From Platycnemis pennipes (lineage: Eukaryota > Arthropoda > Insecta > Odonata > Platycnemididae): DNA of 64,000 bases. Positions 45,826 through 58,087 of this stretch are shown piece after piece. The first letter of the stretch is position 1. Each line of letters opens with the position of its first letter. The stretch spans positions 48,440,107-48,504,106 of the forward strand of contig OW121846.1 in assembly GCA_933228895.1 (NCBI GenBank), in the 5' to 3' direction. Position numbers and translations under genes: made by a program. Under the pieces are notes generated by a model that worked only from the letters and a program-made list of their open reading frames with translations, made no database searches and had not been told where the DNA came from.

Positions 45826-46189
45826 GTTCAGGAGGGGAAAGGAAGAGGAAAATTTGGCGATTCGTATAAGTAACGAGTTTACCTTTCTGGATGTATTTGG
45901 TCCTCTCCGGGTGGCTCTCGCACGCTGCTCCTCTCTTTCCGTCCGTGGTTGCTGTGGCCGCCGACTTCGCCGTTGATGCTGATCTTCAAAGCAGCTCAAT
46001 TCTCGCAAGGTCTTACGAGTCGTCGTACTGTGATGAGAACGATGTCTATATTATTGGTTTCATTTCGCAGGTTTTAAAAAAGTAAATTTCCAGCGGTGGA
46101 CGAATCAGGTAGGCGTTGTATAAATCTGCAAACATGTATATCCCGCGTTTGATTAACGCACGTAGACTATATTTCAATGGCCTACCAGT

Positions 46190-46545
46190 CTCAACGTTTT
46201 CGCCAAATGCGTTATGTTGAATGTTTACCTCTCGATGCCGTTCGATGAATAAGGACAGAGTGTTCAAGGAGACTTTTTCTCTAGCAGTTATCGACTCTTA
46301 ATAAAATTCCTTCCTGTATGCAACCATCTTTAAGTAGATTCGGTAAAAGAAACCTAACACAATACTGAATGTAAAAATTATTGTATTGAAAGCAAAATTT
46401 TTTATATAGCTTCCTAAAGAATTTTGTGTCCTCGATCTTCTTAGGACCATGGCAGAGTTCCAGCTTCTAATTTCTCTGTTTGTATTGATTGTAAGATTGT
46501 TTCAGGTTGTAAGCACTAGTGTCTTAAGATTGCTCTTAAATCGAT
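46190..46545. repeat. Dispersed repeat, partner at 60750-61445 (copy 1)
   Basis: GAATGTTTACCTCTCGAT, TTTTTCTCTAGCAGTT, TAATAAAATTCC, AAGTAGATTCGGTAAAAGAA and CCATGGCAGAGTTCCAG occur in the same order at 60770-61440, where a SINE-B interrupts the repeat. Unnamed family. Confidence 0.65.
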
Positions 46546-46619
46546 GCTAGCTGGCTGATGGGCGTCACACTGAGTGAGTTGTACACATGCATTATGAAAA
46601 GCGTTTTCAGGGAAAATTT

Positions 46620-47260
46620 TCAAGTCTTTTATTTTAGGGTGAACCATTTGACGTTAAACTGTGAAGGAATGGCTAGATTTTAGTGACATACCACACAATC
46701 ATGTACTCCATGGCTCAAAAAGGATGAACAGTGTATTGTTCCGAATCAAACACCTGAAGCATATCCTACCGTTTCAAACAAAGAAACTATTAATCGCGAC
46801 GCTAATGTTCCCTCATTTTGATTATTGCTCATTGGTCTGTTGTGATATGACTCTCGAACAAAAAGATAAACTCCAACGGCTACAGAACTCCTATATGCGC
46901 TATATATTTTATATTCGTCGTGATGCACACATTTCTCCGTACAGAGAATACATGACGTGGCTCAGTGTGGAAGCTTGACGTCATTACATGCTTGGGACAT
47001 TTCTCCTCTCTCTGTTCTCCAGGAGAGTGCCAAATTACCTGTACGACATTTTCAAAAACCAACTCTATCTCGAAACAAGTCTACCAGAAGCGACCCGTCT
47101 AACCTCTACTGCCCATCACATCGTACGTCTAAATACCACGAATATATCGCATTCAGATCTACAGTAACATGGAATTCCTACCAAAATCAATAAAAAGTCA
47201 AAAATCTTTGCCTCTATTAATCCATCGCAACCTAATTCTTTTACTTCCTACTTAATCTTT
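46620..47260 (+). pseudogene. LINE reverse-transcriptase C-terminal fragment
   Basis: NSVLFRIKHLKHILPFQTKK and LLIATLMFPHFDYCSLVCCD, then LQRLQNSYMRYIF, match the thumb and post-core region of Jockey/I-type LINE reverse transcriptases. RHYMLGTFLLSLFSRRVPNY follows after a TGA at 46977, with one further frame change before about 47200. The polymerase core is missing. The family differs from the LINE at 346-1035. The 3' UTR probably runs to about 47590. Confidence 0.7.
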
Positions 47261-48409
47261 TACTCTGGAGCCCTGTCCCACATTCATTTCTTGTGCTTAA
47301 TGTCAGGTTACCTTCAATTCCATGCATGCTATAAAGTGGCTACAGACTGTTGATATTCCCACACTTGTACTTTGGTTTCTGATGAGACACTATTATATTC
47401 TATGAGGCACAAATCCAACCTACTATTATATTCGATGAAAAAAAGGGACTGAGGCCTGGGGCTCACTGTATGTACTTATCAATATGCTTTCAATTTTTCT
47501 CTGTTATCTTAAATATAAGGATAAATGCACACCTCTTTTGTAACTTTTATATTGCCCTAAGGGGTGTTGTAACCAGAACATAAATGACACTTATTCTATC
47601 CTGTATTTTGATGTAAAATAATCCCGCGAGAAGGAACTGGAATATGATATGAATAATCGGGAAGGCGAAATGCCTCACGCACGCTTAGGGTCCTGCCTGG
47701 AAGCTTTTACTCGCTTTCTGCCAACGACCTCAACGACTTTGTTGCCGTGAAAATCTACGGTATGCCTGGTGTGGCGGTTTCCCCAAGTTGTGTTCAGATA
47801 ACGGCGTAATGCTTTCAGAAGGGGGATGGGAATTGAGTTTTTATTATTATGGGACATTACTTTGGCACTGAAGGACTTGATGGCCCAGCGTGTCGTATTC
47901 AATTGGTCATTGGACTTGAAAAGAACCTTGTACCGACGAGCCGTTACCTGAAATGTACGTTTGAGTAACCACCCCACAATCCAGTCGCGAATCTCCTTGC
48001 CTTAGGCGGAGGAAGGAGAGGGTATTAGACGTCCTATCCCGCCCGAGTAAAATAAACAAGTCAAGTCTAGTCGGCTGGGTACGTGGCGGAGATAAATCGT
48101 CCAGTGTAGTAAAATACCGAGTTAGGCTCTTTAGATAAGGTGTTCCCTTAATCCGAAAAAAATACGTTCTATAAACTAGTATTCAAATTGCGAAAGCCAT
48201 TTTATGGTGTGAGGAAATTAAGGGCTAGTGGATACATGAATAGATAACACCCACGAAAGAAGTGGATCGAAATGGCGACGTCATTATACGTAAAATAATA
48301 TAAACATATGAATAATTATACCATTTAACGAAGTTTTGGAGTGATATATGTAATATGATTCTGAACAAACTTTAAACAAGGGAAACAGTTGCACATGGCA
48401 TGATTCCCT
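47261..48409. other. Unassigned, one basic reading frame
   Basis: The minus frame 47977-47675 (100 codons, MGWLLKRTFQVTARRYKVLF at its start) is rich in Arg/Lys and less AT-rich than its surroundings. It has no recognised domain. Upstream on that strand (48000-48080) lies a GC-richer patch with AATAAACAAGTC that could be part of an LTR. I cannot support either call. Confidence 0.25.
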
Positions 48410-49040
48410 CTTATCTAATTTCATTACAGAATGATTTCTCATCTAAAACTTTTGGAAGCACCTGGCTAATATTTGATTGATTATGTGCAAATGTTTCTCT
48501 GCTAAGGACAATATAGTGTTTTCCTCCAACCGTCATAAATAAATAGATTTCTTAATAATTGGTACTTAACCAGATTCAATGTTCTAAAGTCCCACTAAGA
48601 CTAATCTAGCAATGCTAAATTATGGATTCGCGAGAAGGATTTCTAATAATTGTATAATTTGGATTTTTCCTCTCTATTATGAAAGTCATTTGGAAAAAAA
48701 TATACCTATGAAAGAATGTTAATCCAAAGGATCAGTGTTTTGAGATAGGGTCTGAGAGTCAGCTTTGTATTACTTCGACGAAGATAGTGGAAATGTATGT
48801 CAATATGTTTTTGACACAGCGAGGGCCCTGGGTAACCCTATGGTAACGCGTTGCCCTACTAATTTTAAAGTTAGAGATTGTGCTTCCAGCCTAGGGTGCA
48901 GATGTTGGGTTTTTCGAAAAAAATAAGACCTTTAAAATATCCTGTCGTATACTGCTAATAACCCAAAAAAACTGAAAAAGAAAATACTTTCGTGTACAGT
49001 ATGGTGTACGGAAAAATAAGCGTCCTTTAAATTTAGAAAC
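48410..49040. repeat. Dispersed repeat, partner at 28690-29330 (copy 2)
   Basis: Shares GGATCAGTGTTTTGAGATAG, GAGGGCCCTGGGTAA and CCAGCCTAGGGTG with copy 1 in the same order and orientation, plus an AT-rich end with TACTTTCGTGTACAG. Old; identity is patchy. Confidence 0.55.
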
Positions 49041-49079
49041 TTTCAGAATCGGCAGTGAAAAATATGCTTAACGACCCCA

Positions 49080-49475
49080 TTGCCCCCGCCATCGGTTCCC
49101 AGGTTCCCTCCCTTCCCTCACATAGTCATGGGTAGGAGTGAGATGTATCAGCCGAGTACGCTTCCTGAGGTCCTCAAACATCGCACACTTTTGAGGAGAG
49201 GGAAAGCGACCACGGTCAAGGCAGTGAAGACAGCTGGAAGCGTCGTCCCTTCGCTCTCCCCGGAGGTCACGTGCTCCGATCACAGGAAAATCCCTTCTGC
49301 AGCAAGCGGCGATAATGCTGGGCGCTCGGTGATTGACGATAACGAATCACCAGCAAATGCTGGAGATACGAAAGCCGAGTTCCCGGGTGAATTTATTCCT
49401 AAAACTTACGAATCCGAAATCCCTCTAGTATCACCTCAGCCTACGGGCCAATTATGTATTAAACATCATTTTTAA
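49080..49475 (+). CDS. Unassigned reading frame of 131 codons
   Basis: Open from ATG at 49080 (other starts at 49128 and 49143) to TAA at 49473-49475. It lies in a GC-richer island that begins and ends with the frame, which is unusual here. The product is hydrophilic and rich in Ser/Pro/Lys, with TTVKAVKTAGSVVPSLSPEV and AGDTKAEFPGEFIPKTYESE. There is no signal peptide, membrane segment or domain I can name. It could be a host exon, a transposon ORF1 remnant or chance. It follows directly on the repeat at 48410-49040. Confidence 0.3.
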   Translation: MPPPSVPRFPPFPHIVMGRSEMYQPSTLPEVLKHRTLLRRGKATTVKAVKTAGSVVPSLSPEVTCSDHRKIPSAASGDNAGRSVIDDNESPANAGDTKAEFPGEFIPKTYESEIPLVSPQPTGQLCIKHHF

Positions 49476-50264
49476 AATCCTATTTTACCGTTCAGCAAAT
49501 CAGGCATCAGCTGCCTAGGCATGCCTTGAAAGGCTCTACTTTCTAGCCTCCTATGGATGTCCTAATTTGAGCATTCGGGATACCTCTCGCTGCATGGAAC
49601 CCGCCTCTAATCTTATCGCGCAGCCTGGTGTTAGTTGGCGCTGTCCAAGAGCATGTAACTCTTGATACCATAAATGTTGATAGAAAGGAAATACAATGTG
49701 ACTTTAATTGGAATATCTACTTAATTTAAGTCTCCAGCTAATTCGCTCACTTGAATTTCACCACTCTTCTCTTGAGAATTGGGTATTTCGCATAAAGCGT
49801 TAAGTTCAGTGTTTCACGACAATTCCATTTTTTCTTCGTCAATATTAGTGTGAAGATTAGAGTGAGAGAGTAGGGTAAGGAAAACGAACCTTGAGAATGC
49901 GATCTTGTGTGCTAATAATGAGTCACGTAAATTCAAGTACATGCAAATCAAATCCTTTCGGTGGAACATAAAATTAAAAGTTTTCTGGCAATTCGGATAA
50001 ACAGTGGATTCGAGAGCATATTATTTCGCTTTTACCTAGATGATGGACCGAAGACCTTTTATCTAATCTAGAATAATACTCCTTTTAGTGCCTGCCGGGG
50101 CCAATGATTCCAGGTTTCAATTACGACGGTTGAGCAATGCACTGAATTTATGCTCTTTAGTACTAAATCCTATAGAAGCATAGAAACAAGGGGCTCTCGA
50201 GGCAATTTTCTCTCATCTAGGGTCTTTTAAATGTGAAGGTACTGTATACCTGCAGGGGGGCGGC
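49476..50264. other. Unassigned stretch
   Basis: No gene or repeat recognised. Confidence 0.3.
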
Positions 50265-50775
50265 CTCAGTGAGACTACTACTAGCTGGCCTGTCCTTGCA
50301 GAATATCTAACGCGTGGAGCGTTGGAGCTATTAATTTACTTTCCCTTCAAAGCGATATTTGGTAGATTCTGTGGATCTAGTTCTGACATTAAAGACCACC
50401 GAAGTCGGTGGATATATTAAACAAGTAGGTCGTAAGAGAATACCAACTTCCTCGTGATTCGGCGAACTCCCTCGGCTGCCTATCAATTTTATCCCGGTGC
50501 GGGAAAATACTAGCAAATAACATTCGTCTTGATTTCTGCGTGGCCTGTCCCTAATCGCATGCATATGAAGTTGGCGTGCTCCGCGTTTTATAGAGGATTA
50601 TGTTTTTTCCGGACAACTTCAGTCCGAAGTCTTTACGATTCGTGGGTATCACCGCACATTAGAATTCATTGCATTGGTAAGAGACAAGGAAATTCATTTT
50701 GTGTACATGACACCTATGTAAAATTCTTCGAGGGATGGCAACTCCTATATGCTTGTCGCTTAACACTTTGTACTC
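50265..50775. repeat. Dispersed repeat, partner at 38900-39545 (copy 2)
   Basis: CTGGCCTGTCCTTGCAGA, GCGATATTTGGTAGATTCTG, TCTTGATTTCTGCGTGGCCT, TCCGCGTTTTAT, AAGGAAATTCATTTTGTGTA and GAGGGATGGCAACTCCT are collinear with copy 1. Confidence 0.75.
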
Positions 50776-52779
50776 ATCAAAGCATGCAATGGAAAGCTGT
50801 AAGACACATTGGATCGTGCATTAAATCATTGAGTTACCCATGAAGAGGGAGATTTACCTTTCCAGTTTTTTTATCTATGGTCCGCATTATCCGAAAAATC
50901 TCTTTTGCACTATTGATTGCATTATGGTTAGTAGTATTGCGGAGGTAGTCTGTGATTGAAAAAAAAATTTCTTAGGCTACATCGTTCGTTGCAACCAGGC
51001 ACGTAGCCTGGGGGGTATGGGGCTTCACCCCTTCCATCCCCCCCCCCGAAATTTTCGAAACTTCCTTTGATTCGTGCGCCTCCTCATTTGGAACAGCTTT
51101 TTCCATTTCTGTGGAATATACATGGATAGACACAATCGGAACATGAAACTATGGAGTGAAAGTCTCTGAAAGGAGTTTAATCGTCATCTGTGTGGCGAGG
51201 AAAAAAGCCGAGCATGGGATTAGATTAGACCGGTGATGCTCGGGACACCTAGAAGTATTTAAGTTCAACATAAAACGTAGGGGGACGCATATGAAGCCAT
51301 CTTGACTGTTTATTTTAGAGATACCGAGGAGAGAGATACGTGGAAACAAGAGCCTTAATTTGAGAATTAATGACGAAAATATGCATATCACTTGGCAAGT
51401 GTGATTCGCTGCTTTGGCACCAACAGGAGGGTCAACCATCAAGTTTCTGAGAAAAATATTCAGCCTTTCTCAGGGACGAAGGTGATAATACTAATTAAAT
51501 CAAAGAATGTCTCGCTGGTCCTCTAAAGGGACTGTTCGGCCATTTGCAAATCCAATTCGCGGTCCCTTTATGTACTGCACCGACAATAATGGTTCAGACT
51601 ACGCTCACGATAAATTGATGTATGTGACAATGTCGCGAAAGTATATCAAGCATACACAGCGTCGAAGGAAATTAGGAAACCGACAGCGAAAGTCGTTAAC
51701 TTTTTTTTACCAAGAGCTCCAAGCTAAGAGACAGTTGAGAAGGTACTCGGAATATGTTGACTCAGAGTGTGAAGCACCTTATCCGTTATTTTGAGCAGAG
51801 TGGGAAAACCTTGTTCTTTAATAAAGTCCGTTGGGATTCCTACGGTATTCATTATCAACTGGCGGTAGAAAAGTGGGTGAAATTAAATGGAGGACGGAGG
51901 TTTAACGAAATACCCCTTAGTAAGCAACTGTGGAAAATTAGGACTATAATTGTAACCTGATCAATTTTCCGAAAAAACTGCCGGATCAAGTTCCCAGTGC
52001 CACAGTTCCGGCGGCGTTGATTTGCGCGTTTCCAAACGAGCCACTCAGACATTCGCAGAAAACTTGTAGGGAGGGTATTTCATGGTCCATGCTCCGTCTT
52101 TAGGGTATGCATGCGCGGTCGCGGTCTGCGATCATCGTCCAATCTTGCGAGGGAGATTCACACTATTTACCCATCGCCTGAAGGAGCCAGTGCCGGAGAG
52201 CTGCCGGGTCATAGTGGACTCAGTACCACCAAGATGGTATAACGTGACAACAGTCGAAAGATTTCACTGCGCCCTATTTTGTACTTCTTGGAGTTTGGAG
52301 TTGAATATTTGTTGCTGGTGTAGATTTTGTTCATCTAGCTTCCTCCTTCACAGTGCGATTCCACATGAAACGAAGTCAAGCCAGCATACAGCGTTCTTCA
52401 ACAAATCCAAACATGATTGAGACATTTTATTACCGCGTAAGTACTTCTCCTCGCGGCTGAGCATAAGACACCGAGTGCGTCCACCGGGTTGCGGATGGTG
52501 GGTCGACCTCTAGATATAGAGGTTAGCTGCGAGATAAGCGAGTTTACTCGTCGAATAAGCAGTCGTGGACAAAAAGCGACGGCATTCCGAGGGGGTATTG
52601 GTCTATCCCTGGGTAAGATAGGCCTCTAAATAATACAGAACCAGTGAGGATGCCGTGACTTGGCGACGGGAGGCCGCCAATAACTACGCTTCTCATCACC
52701 CGGAGGAGAGTGCAGCAGCTCTTCTTCACATGAGTGAAGGTGGAGACCACAGTGGTCGGTACAGCGACACTCATTTCAC
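50776..52779. other. Unassigned stretch upstream of the RTE LINE
   Basis: Holds the small repeat at 50985-51060 and frames without motifs (51507-51794 is basic, with KYIKHTQRRRKLGNRQRK). 52080-52560 is GC-richer and might include more of the LINE 5' region, but no boundary is visible. Confidence 0.3.
50985..51060 (+). repeat. Short dispersed repeat (CACGTAGCC type)
   Basis: TTGCAACCAGGCACGTAGCC, GGGGGGTATGGGGCTTCACC, a C-run and GAAATTTTCGAAAC. An inverted, diverged copy with CCACGTAGCC and a C-run lies at 59100-59225. Confidence 0.5.
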
Positions 52780-55480
52780 TACAGGCGTGGTAACATTTAC
52801 TGTAACGGCTGTAGTACTGCGATGTGGAAGGCAAGGGGAAACAAACACATTAATATCCCGAGGAGTCGCAGCTACTCAACTCTTTTCTTTCTTATCAAGA
52901 CGTGATGGAACCCTCTCGATTAAAATATTCAGGTGGTAAAATAGTCCCCCATTCGGATCTCGGGGCGGGGAATACCCGAGAGAGTACATCAGTCAAATGT
53001 GATACACTTTTTAGGGTAGGAACACGGAACGTGAGATCGCTTCGGACCTGTGGAAGACTGGAGAACCTGCAGGTCGAAATGCGAAGAATGGACCTCGACG
53101 TATTAGGAATCAGCGAAATGAAGTGGCCGAAGAAGGCGCCTTTTGGAGTGGAAGTTACAGGATTATACATACAGGATCATTAAATGGTAATGGTAAGGAT
53201 AATAATGGTGAAGATCGAGACCAGTAGATACCGTGGTGGAGCAGGTTTACATGCCTACGACGCAATATGAAGATCAAGAAGTGGAAGACGTCTACGAAGA
53301 TATCACGGAAGGTATAAAACACGTAAGAGGAGAAGAAAACCTAATTATTTTAGGAGACTGGAACGCTATCGTCGGCGAAGGTCAAGATGGAAGAATAACT
53401 GGAAAATACGGATTGGAAAACCGAAACGAAAGAGGAGAAAGCCTGCTGGAGTTCCGCACCCAACATAAGTTAGTGGTTACTAACACATTGTTTAAAAATC
53501 ACAACCGAAGAAGATACACACGAAAAATGCCAGGAGTCAGAAGAAGATGCCAAATAGACTACATTTTAGTGAAGCAGAGATTTAGAAACCAAGTGAAGGA
53601 CTGCAAAAGCGACCCTGGGGCAGACATCGACAGTGACCATAATTTAGTGATGATGAAATGCCATCTAAAATTCAAGAAATTGAAGAAAACAAAGAAGAAT
53701 ATATGGAAAGTCGAAAAACTAAAGGAGGCTCAACATCAGCTGGCATTTCAAAAAGCAGTGGCAAACAACATTTTGATTGAAAACGAGTAAAAAGTGAAGA
53801 GATGGAAAGAATATCTGGAAGAGCTATACAATGGAAAAAATCTCAGCACAAAAGCTATTGAAGAGGAAAGCGAAGCGGAAAAAGATGATATGGGGGCATC
53901 AATATTAAGATCGGAATTGGACGCTGCAGTAAGGGACCTTCGGATGAATAAGGCCTCAGGTGTTGATGATGTCCCTGCAGAACTAATTAAAAATGCATGA
54001 GAGAAGGCATTAATTCATCTCTACAAAACCATCTGCGACATGTATTCAACAGGAGAAATTCCAAGGGACTTCGAGAAAAACATCATCATTCCTATACCCC
54101 AAGAAGAAGAGAGCGGAGAAATGCGAAAATTTTAGGACTATAAGCCTGACGACACATGCATCGAAGATACTGACCAGGATCATGTACAGAAGAATAGAAC
54201 GAAAAGCAGAGGAGTTACTGGATGAACATCAATTCGGATTCAGGAAAAGTAAGGGTACAAGGGAAGCAATATTGGCCCTTAGGCTACTCATAGAGAAGAG
54301 AATGGAGAAGAACAAACCGACGTTCATTGCATTTGTGGATTTAGAGAAGGCCTTTGACAACGTGGATTGGGTTTCATTGCTTGGAATTCTAAAGGGAATT
54401 GGAGTGGCCTACAATGACCGAAGCATTATATATAGTCTGTACAAAAACCAAGTTGCTGTGGTTAAATCTGGACCCAGCTGTGAAGAGTCAAGAATAAGGA
54501 AAGTAGTGAGACAAGACTGCGCACTGTCTTCCGTAATTTTTAATGTTTACATAGAGAGAGCCATAAATTAAGTCAAGGAGAAGTGTTCTGGAGTGAACAT
54601 CAACGGAGAAACAATCAGTATGCTACGATTCGCTGATGACATAGCTCTCATAGCGAAGACAGAGAAGGAGCTGAATAAGATGCTAACAACCATGGAAAGG
54701 ACTATGGCCAGATATCAGCTGAAGATAAATAAGAAGAAGACTAATATATTGGTGTACAGCAAGAAAGAAGAGACGAAAACCAATGTCAAACTAGGAAAAC
54801 AAAAACTTGAAGAGGTTAAAGAGTTCTGTTATCTAGGAAGCCGAGTAACCAAGGATGGACGAAGCAAGATAGAAATATTGAGTAGAATAGCCCAAGCAAA
54901 AAGGGCATTCTTTCAAAAGAAGAATCTACTTACAGCAGGAAATACAAGCATAGAAGTAAGGAAGCAGTTCATCAGAACATACATCTGGAGCATTATTATT
55001 TACGGCAGTGAATCATGGACTATGACAGCAGCGTAGAAGAAAAGAGTAGAAGCATTTGAAATGTGGTGCTACGGAAGAATGATGAAGATTAAATGGATCG
55101 ACCGAGTAAGTAACGAGGAAGTGCTAAGAAGAGTAGGAGAAAAGAGAAGTCTGCTGACAACTCTAAAAAGAAGAAGGAAAAACTTAATCGGCCATATCTT
55201 GAGACACGATGGCCTGATGAAGACTATCGTCGAGGGAAAAGTGAACGGGAAGATTGGAAAAGGCAGGCCTCTTATGAGATACATGGAACAGGTTGTGAAG
55301 AATGTAAAAGAGAAGAATTACGTCACAATGAAAAGGTTGGCCGATAGAAGAATCGAGTGGAAAGCTGTGTCAAACCAATCCTAGGATTGCTGACCAACGA
55401 TGAAGTATTTCTCACAGTATTACTATGACCGAGTAGAACGATAAAAGTAGCCAGTTGTCATCTGCCTGCCGGCCATAGTA
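52780..55480 (+). mobile_element. RTE-clade LINE, near full length but inactivated
   Basis: The 5' UTR-like part (52780-52901) is followed by a coding region (52902-55384) with an apurinic-type endonuclease, reverse transcriptase and C-terminal domain, then a short 3' UTR. The single-ORF layout, the FADD-containing polymerase and the IGHILRHDGLMKT C-terminal block fit RTE/BovB-like LINEs. No poly(A) or clear target duplication was found, so both ends are approximate. Confidence 0.75.
52902..55384 (+). pseudogene. RTE-type endonuclease-reverse transcriptase
   Basis: Endonuclease: VGTRNVRSLRTCGRLENLQV, LGISEMKWP, IILGDWNAIVGE, QIDYILV and DIDSDHNLVMMK (the catalytic SDH). About 50 residues of its middle are deleted near 53183-53233. 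Reverse transcriptase: DLRMNKASGVDDVPAELIKN, DEHQFGFRKSKGTREAI, FIAFVDLEKAFDNVDW (motif A) and SMLRFADDIALIAKTEKEL (motif C, FADD intact). The C-terminal domain follows from 54800 to 55384. In-frame stops occur at about 53181, 53788, 53998, 54133, 54569 and 55034, and a frame change lies near 54120-54180. The polymerase motifs survive, but no full protein can be made. Confidence 0.8.
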
Positions 55481-56503
55481 GATTACGAGTTTAAATAATT
55501 TCATTTTTAACCCTTTAGCCTGGGTTTTTAGCAGCTAATATCAATGGACCATTTTACCTCATAATTTACAAAACCCTAAATTACCATGCATTTGTACTCA
55601 GGCCTAAATTATAATGTTGTAACGGAATAAGCAAAATCAACGGAATCCTAGCATAGCCTTTAAATGAAAAAAAAATGAATTTGTGCGAAGGAAAAACGTT
55701 CTAATTTTAATAGTAACCTTACATTGGATTTTGAAACGAAAAAAATCACTTGTGTGAACATTTTAAAATATACCAATAGGCCAAATAAGGGAACACCATG
55801 GTCGCATTTTCAATCATAGGGAATAAACGACCAAACGACAAAACTAAACCAGCCTATCGCGTAAGGTATGAGGCAACTTAATAATAACGTAGGATCAAAT
55901 GGCAAAAATTTGGCAAGCAACGAATCGCAAATGCAATACACGAAAATTGGGTGGACAGGTCATCGCTTAACTCAAGGTAAGACCTGCCTACGATTTCAGC
56001 AACCTTCAAAAGGTGCGTAACTATAGTAATGATCAGCGTACATAAGCGATATTTGTCCATTTAGCGGCTGGTGGCTATGCCCGAAAGTACCGGTTGAGAA
56101 ATTCAAGCTGTCCAGGGTCAACGTAGGGTTTGTAAGAGCATAAGAGCATATTCGGGAGTGAAGGTGGTTTTTTCATCGCAGTATAAAAGTTAAGTGAGAG
56201 GGCAGAGCATAGGATGGTATCGACCCAACCAGTGAAATTAAGAAAAACGGTATCAGCCCCCCGAAAGTTTTCAATTGGGACAGCGGATGTTTATAGATCG
56301 TTCTAAAGACATCTGTAGTCAACAGACTTCGTGGAAAATGCGGAGAATAACACCGGCATGTCTTACTAAAAGACATGCATGTATGGTCATGAGGGGAAAG
56401 GTTTGTTGACACCTCAAATTTGATCTCATTTTGTTATAAATCAATTCTATGAGCATTGCATAATGCAGTGAGGGATTTCTTTAGACGATAGGTAATTTGT
56501 TAC
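55481..56503. other. Unassigned AT-rich stretch
   Basis: No gene or repeat recognised; it separates the LINE from the PLE. Confidence 0.3.
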
Positions 56504-56516
56504 AAGGACATTGAAA
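56504..56516. repeat. 13-bp target-site duplication, left
   Basis: AAGGACATTGAAA, identical to 58774-58786 on the other side of the PLE. Confidence 0.85.
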
Positions 56517-56590
56517 GAAAAATTGGCAATTTTCCACAAGTAAGAAGGAAGAAGAAGAAGAAGATTGGAAGAAGAAGATTACTTGATTCC

Positions 56591-58087
56591 ATGGAAGAAG
56601 AAGATTACTTCAGTAAGTGCCAAAGTTTCCTATCCACCAACGAATTTGAAATACTCTGCAAAGATCACACCCCCATTTACCAAAAACGGGTCAAAGAAGC
56701 CATCTCTGCTTGCATTCATCTTTTTAATGATAGGGAAAAGTTCTTCTTAACAACCATGAATCCATTACCCCCCAGGCTTTATGGCTTACCAAAACTTCAC
56801 AAAGAAGATGTCCCCATCAGACCAGTTGTGTCATGTGTCAGTGCACCAGTGCAAAAACTAGCCTATAAACTAAACGGGATATATCGTCAGCTCTCAGGTT
56901 TCAACCCAAAATTTACAATAACCAACTCTATTTCTCTATCCGAACGCCTTCTGCCTATCACCTTGCCTCCCAACGCGAAACTGATGTCTTTCGATGTGTC
57001 CAATCTTTTCACCTCTATCCCGGTCCAAGAAGCCTTAGTGTACGCCGAAAAAATCCTAACCACCGCAGATGTCAATCAACATCTCATCAACGAAATATGT
57101 TCACTCTTTAAGATTTGTTTCGATCAAAACTACTTTTTATTCCGAGGGACCTATTATAAACAAAAGGATGGCCTGGCTATGGGATCACCTCTTTCCCCAC
57201 TCCTCGCAGAAATATTTATGGATGTTTTAGAGCATAAGATCTTCGGTGACCATAGATTTTCCAAAAATGTACTCTACTGGTTCAGATATGTCGACGACGT
57301 TCTGTGTTGCTGGACAGGAAGTGAAAGACAGTTACAACAATTTTTTCAATTCATCAACTCCTTACATCAATCAATAGCCTTCACTATGGAACTCGGTGTG
57401 AATAACAAAATCAATTTCTTGGACCTCACAATCGAGATAAGCGATAATAAACACATGTTCTCAATTTTCCGAAAACCTACCTACACGGATCAAGTTATTC
57501 CTTCTGATTCATGCCATCCCATAGCTCAAAAACTAGCCAGCTTCAATTGTATGATCCATAGGCTAATCAACATTCCCCTTTCCAAACACTATTTTGAACG
57601 TGAGCTCAATACTATCAAGTACATTGCACAGAAGAATGGTTACAGTGCTAACACTATTGACACATTACTCCGGAGAAAGCTGAAAAAACAAGCCGTAACA
57701 TTAAACACGTCCCTCTTACCAGGCCCCAGTTCTCCAGAGAGAAAATGGTGCAAAATTCCCTTCCACAACCAAATTTCCCACAAAATAGCCAACAAGTTCC
57801 CTAAAGACAAGTCCAAAGTGTCATTCTACACCCCCACAAACCTACAAAAAGCCCTCTGTGTTAATAAAGATCCAATAGAAGATTCCAAAAAGTGCGGGGT
57901 TTATGAGATCAAGTGTGATTGTGGAGCCAAATACATCGGCCAGACCGGGAGGAGTTTCTCCACCCGTATCAGTGAACACAAAAAGTGCTACGTCTCTAGG
58001 AATGAAACTTCGTTATTCGCGAAGCACCTCATGGATGCGAATCACCTTAGTGACTTTAAATTCAACGTGCTCCACACATTGGAATAA
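56591..58087 (+). pseudogene. PLE reverse transcriptase + GIY-YIG endonuclease
   Basis: A 498-codon open frame. Residue numbers run from the first ATG. RT motifs: LYGLPKLHK (63-71), motif A FDVSNLFTSIP (134-144), motif B GLAMGSPLSPLLAEIFMD (194-211), motif C YVDDVL (233-238), INFLDLTI (274-281). GIY-YIG: GVYEIKCDCGAKYIGQTGRS (436-455) with STRISEHKK; the catalytic arginine and flanking Cys pair are present. The N-terminal part (usual RADKG region) is missing, so the first ATG is not the natural start. TAA at 58085-58087 is premature, since the same frame stays open to TAA at 58247-58249 (with KLDAMEQVEIIQNRNMKQ). Single enzyme for cutting and copying; inactive as it stands. Confidence 0.85.

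Larger units (their letters stand above)
40596..46008 (-). mobile_element. BEL/Pao LTR retrotransposon, deleted and interrupted
   Basis: In minus-strand order: gag-pol reading frame (46008-43393), 1.97-kb foreign insertion (41418-43387), end of pol (41412-41237), short leader, polypurine tract and 3' LTR. BEL/Pao elements normally encode Gag, protease, reverse transcriptase, RNase H and integrase in one frame; here the reverse transcriptase and most of the integrase core are gone. The 5' LTR and primer binding site are absent, so the copy is dead as an autonomous element. Confidence 0.8.
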
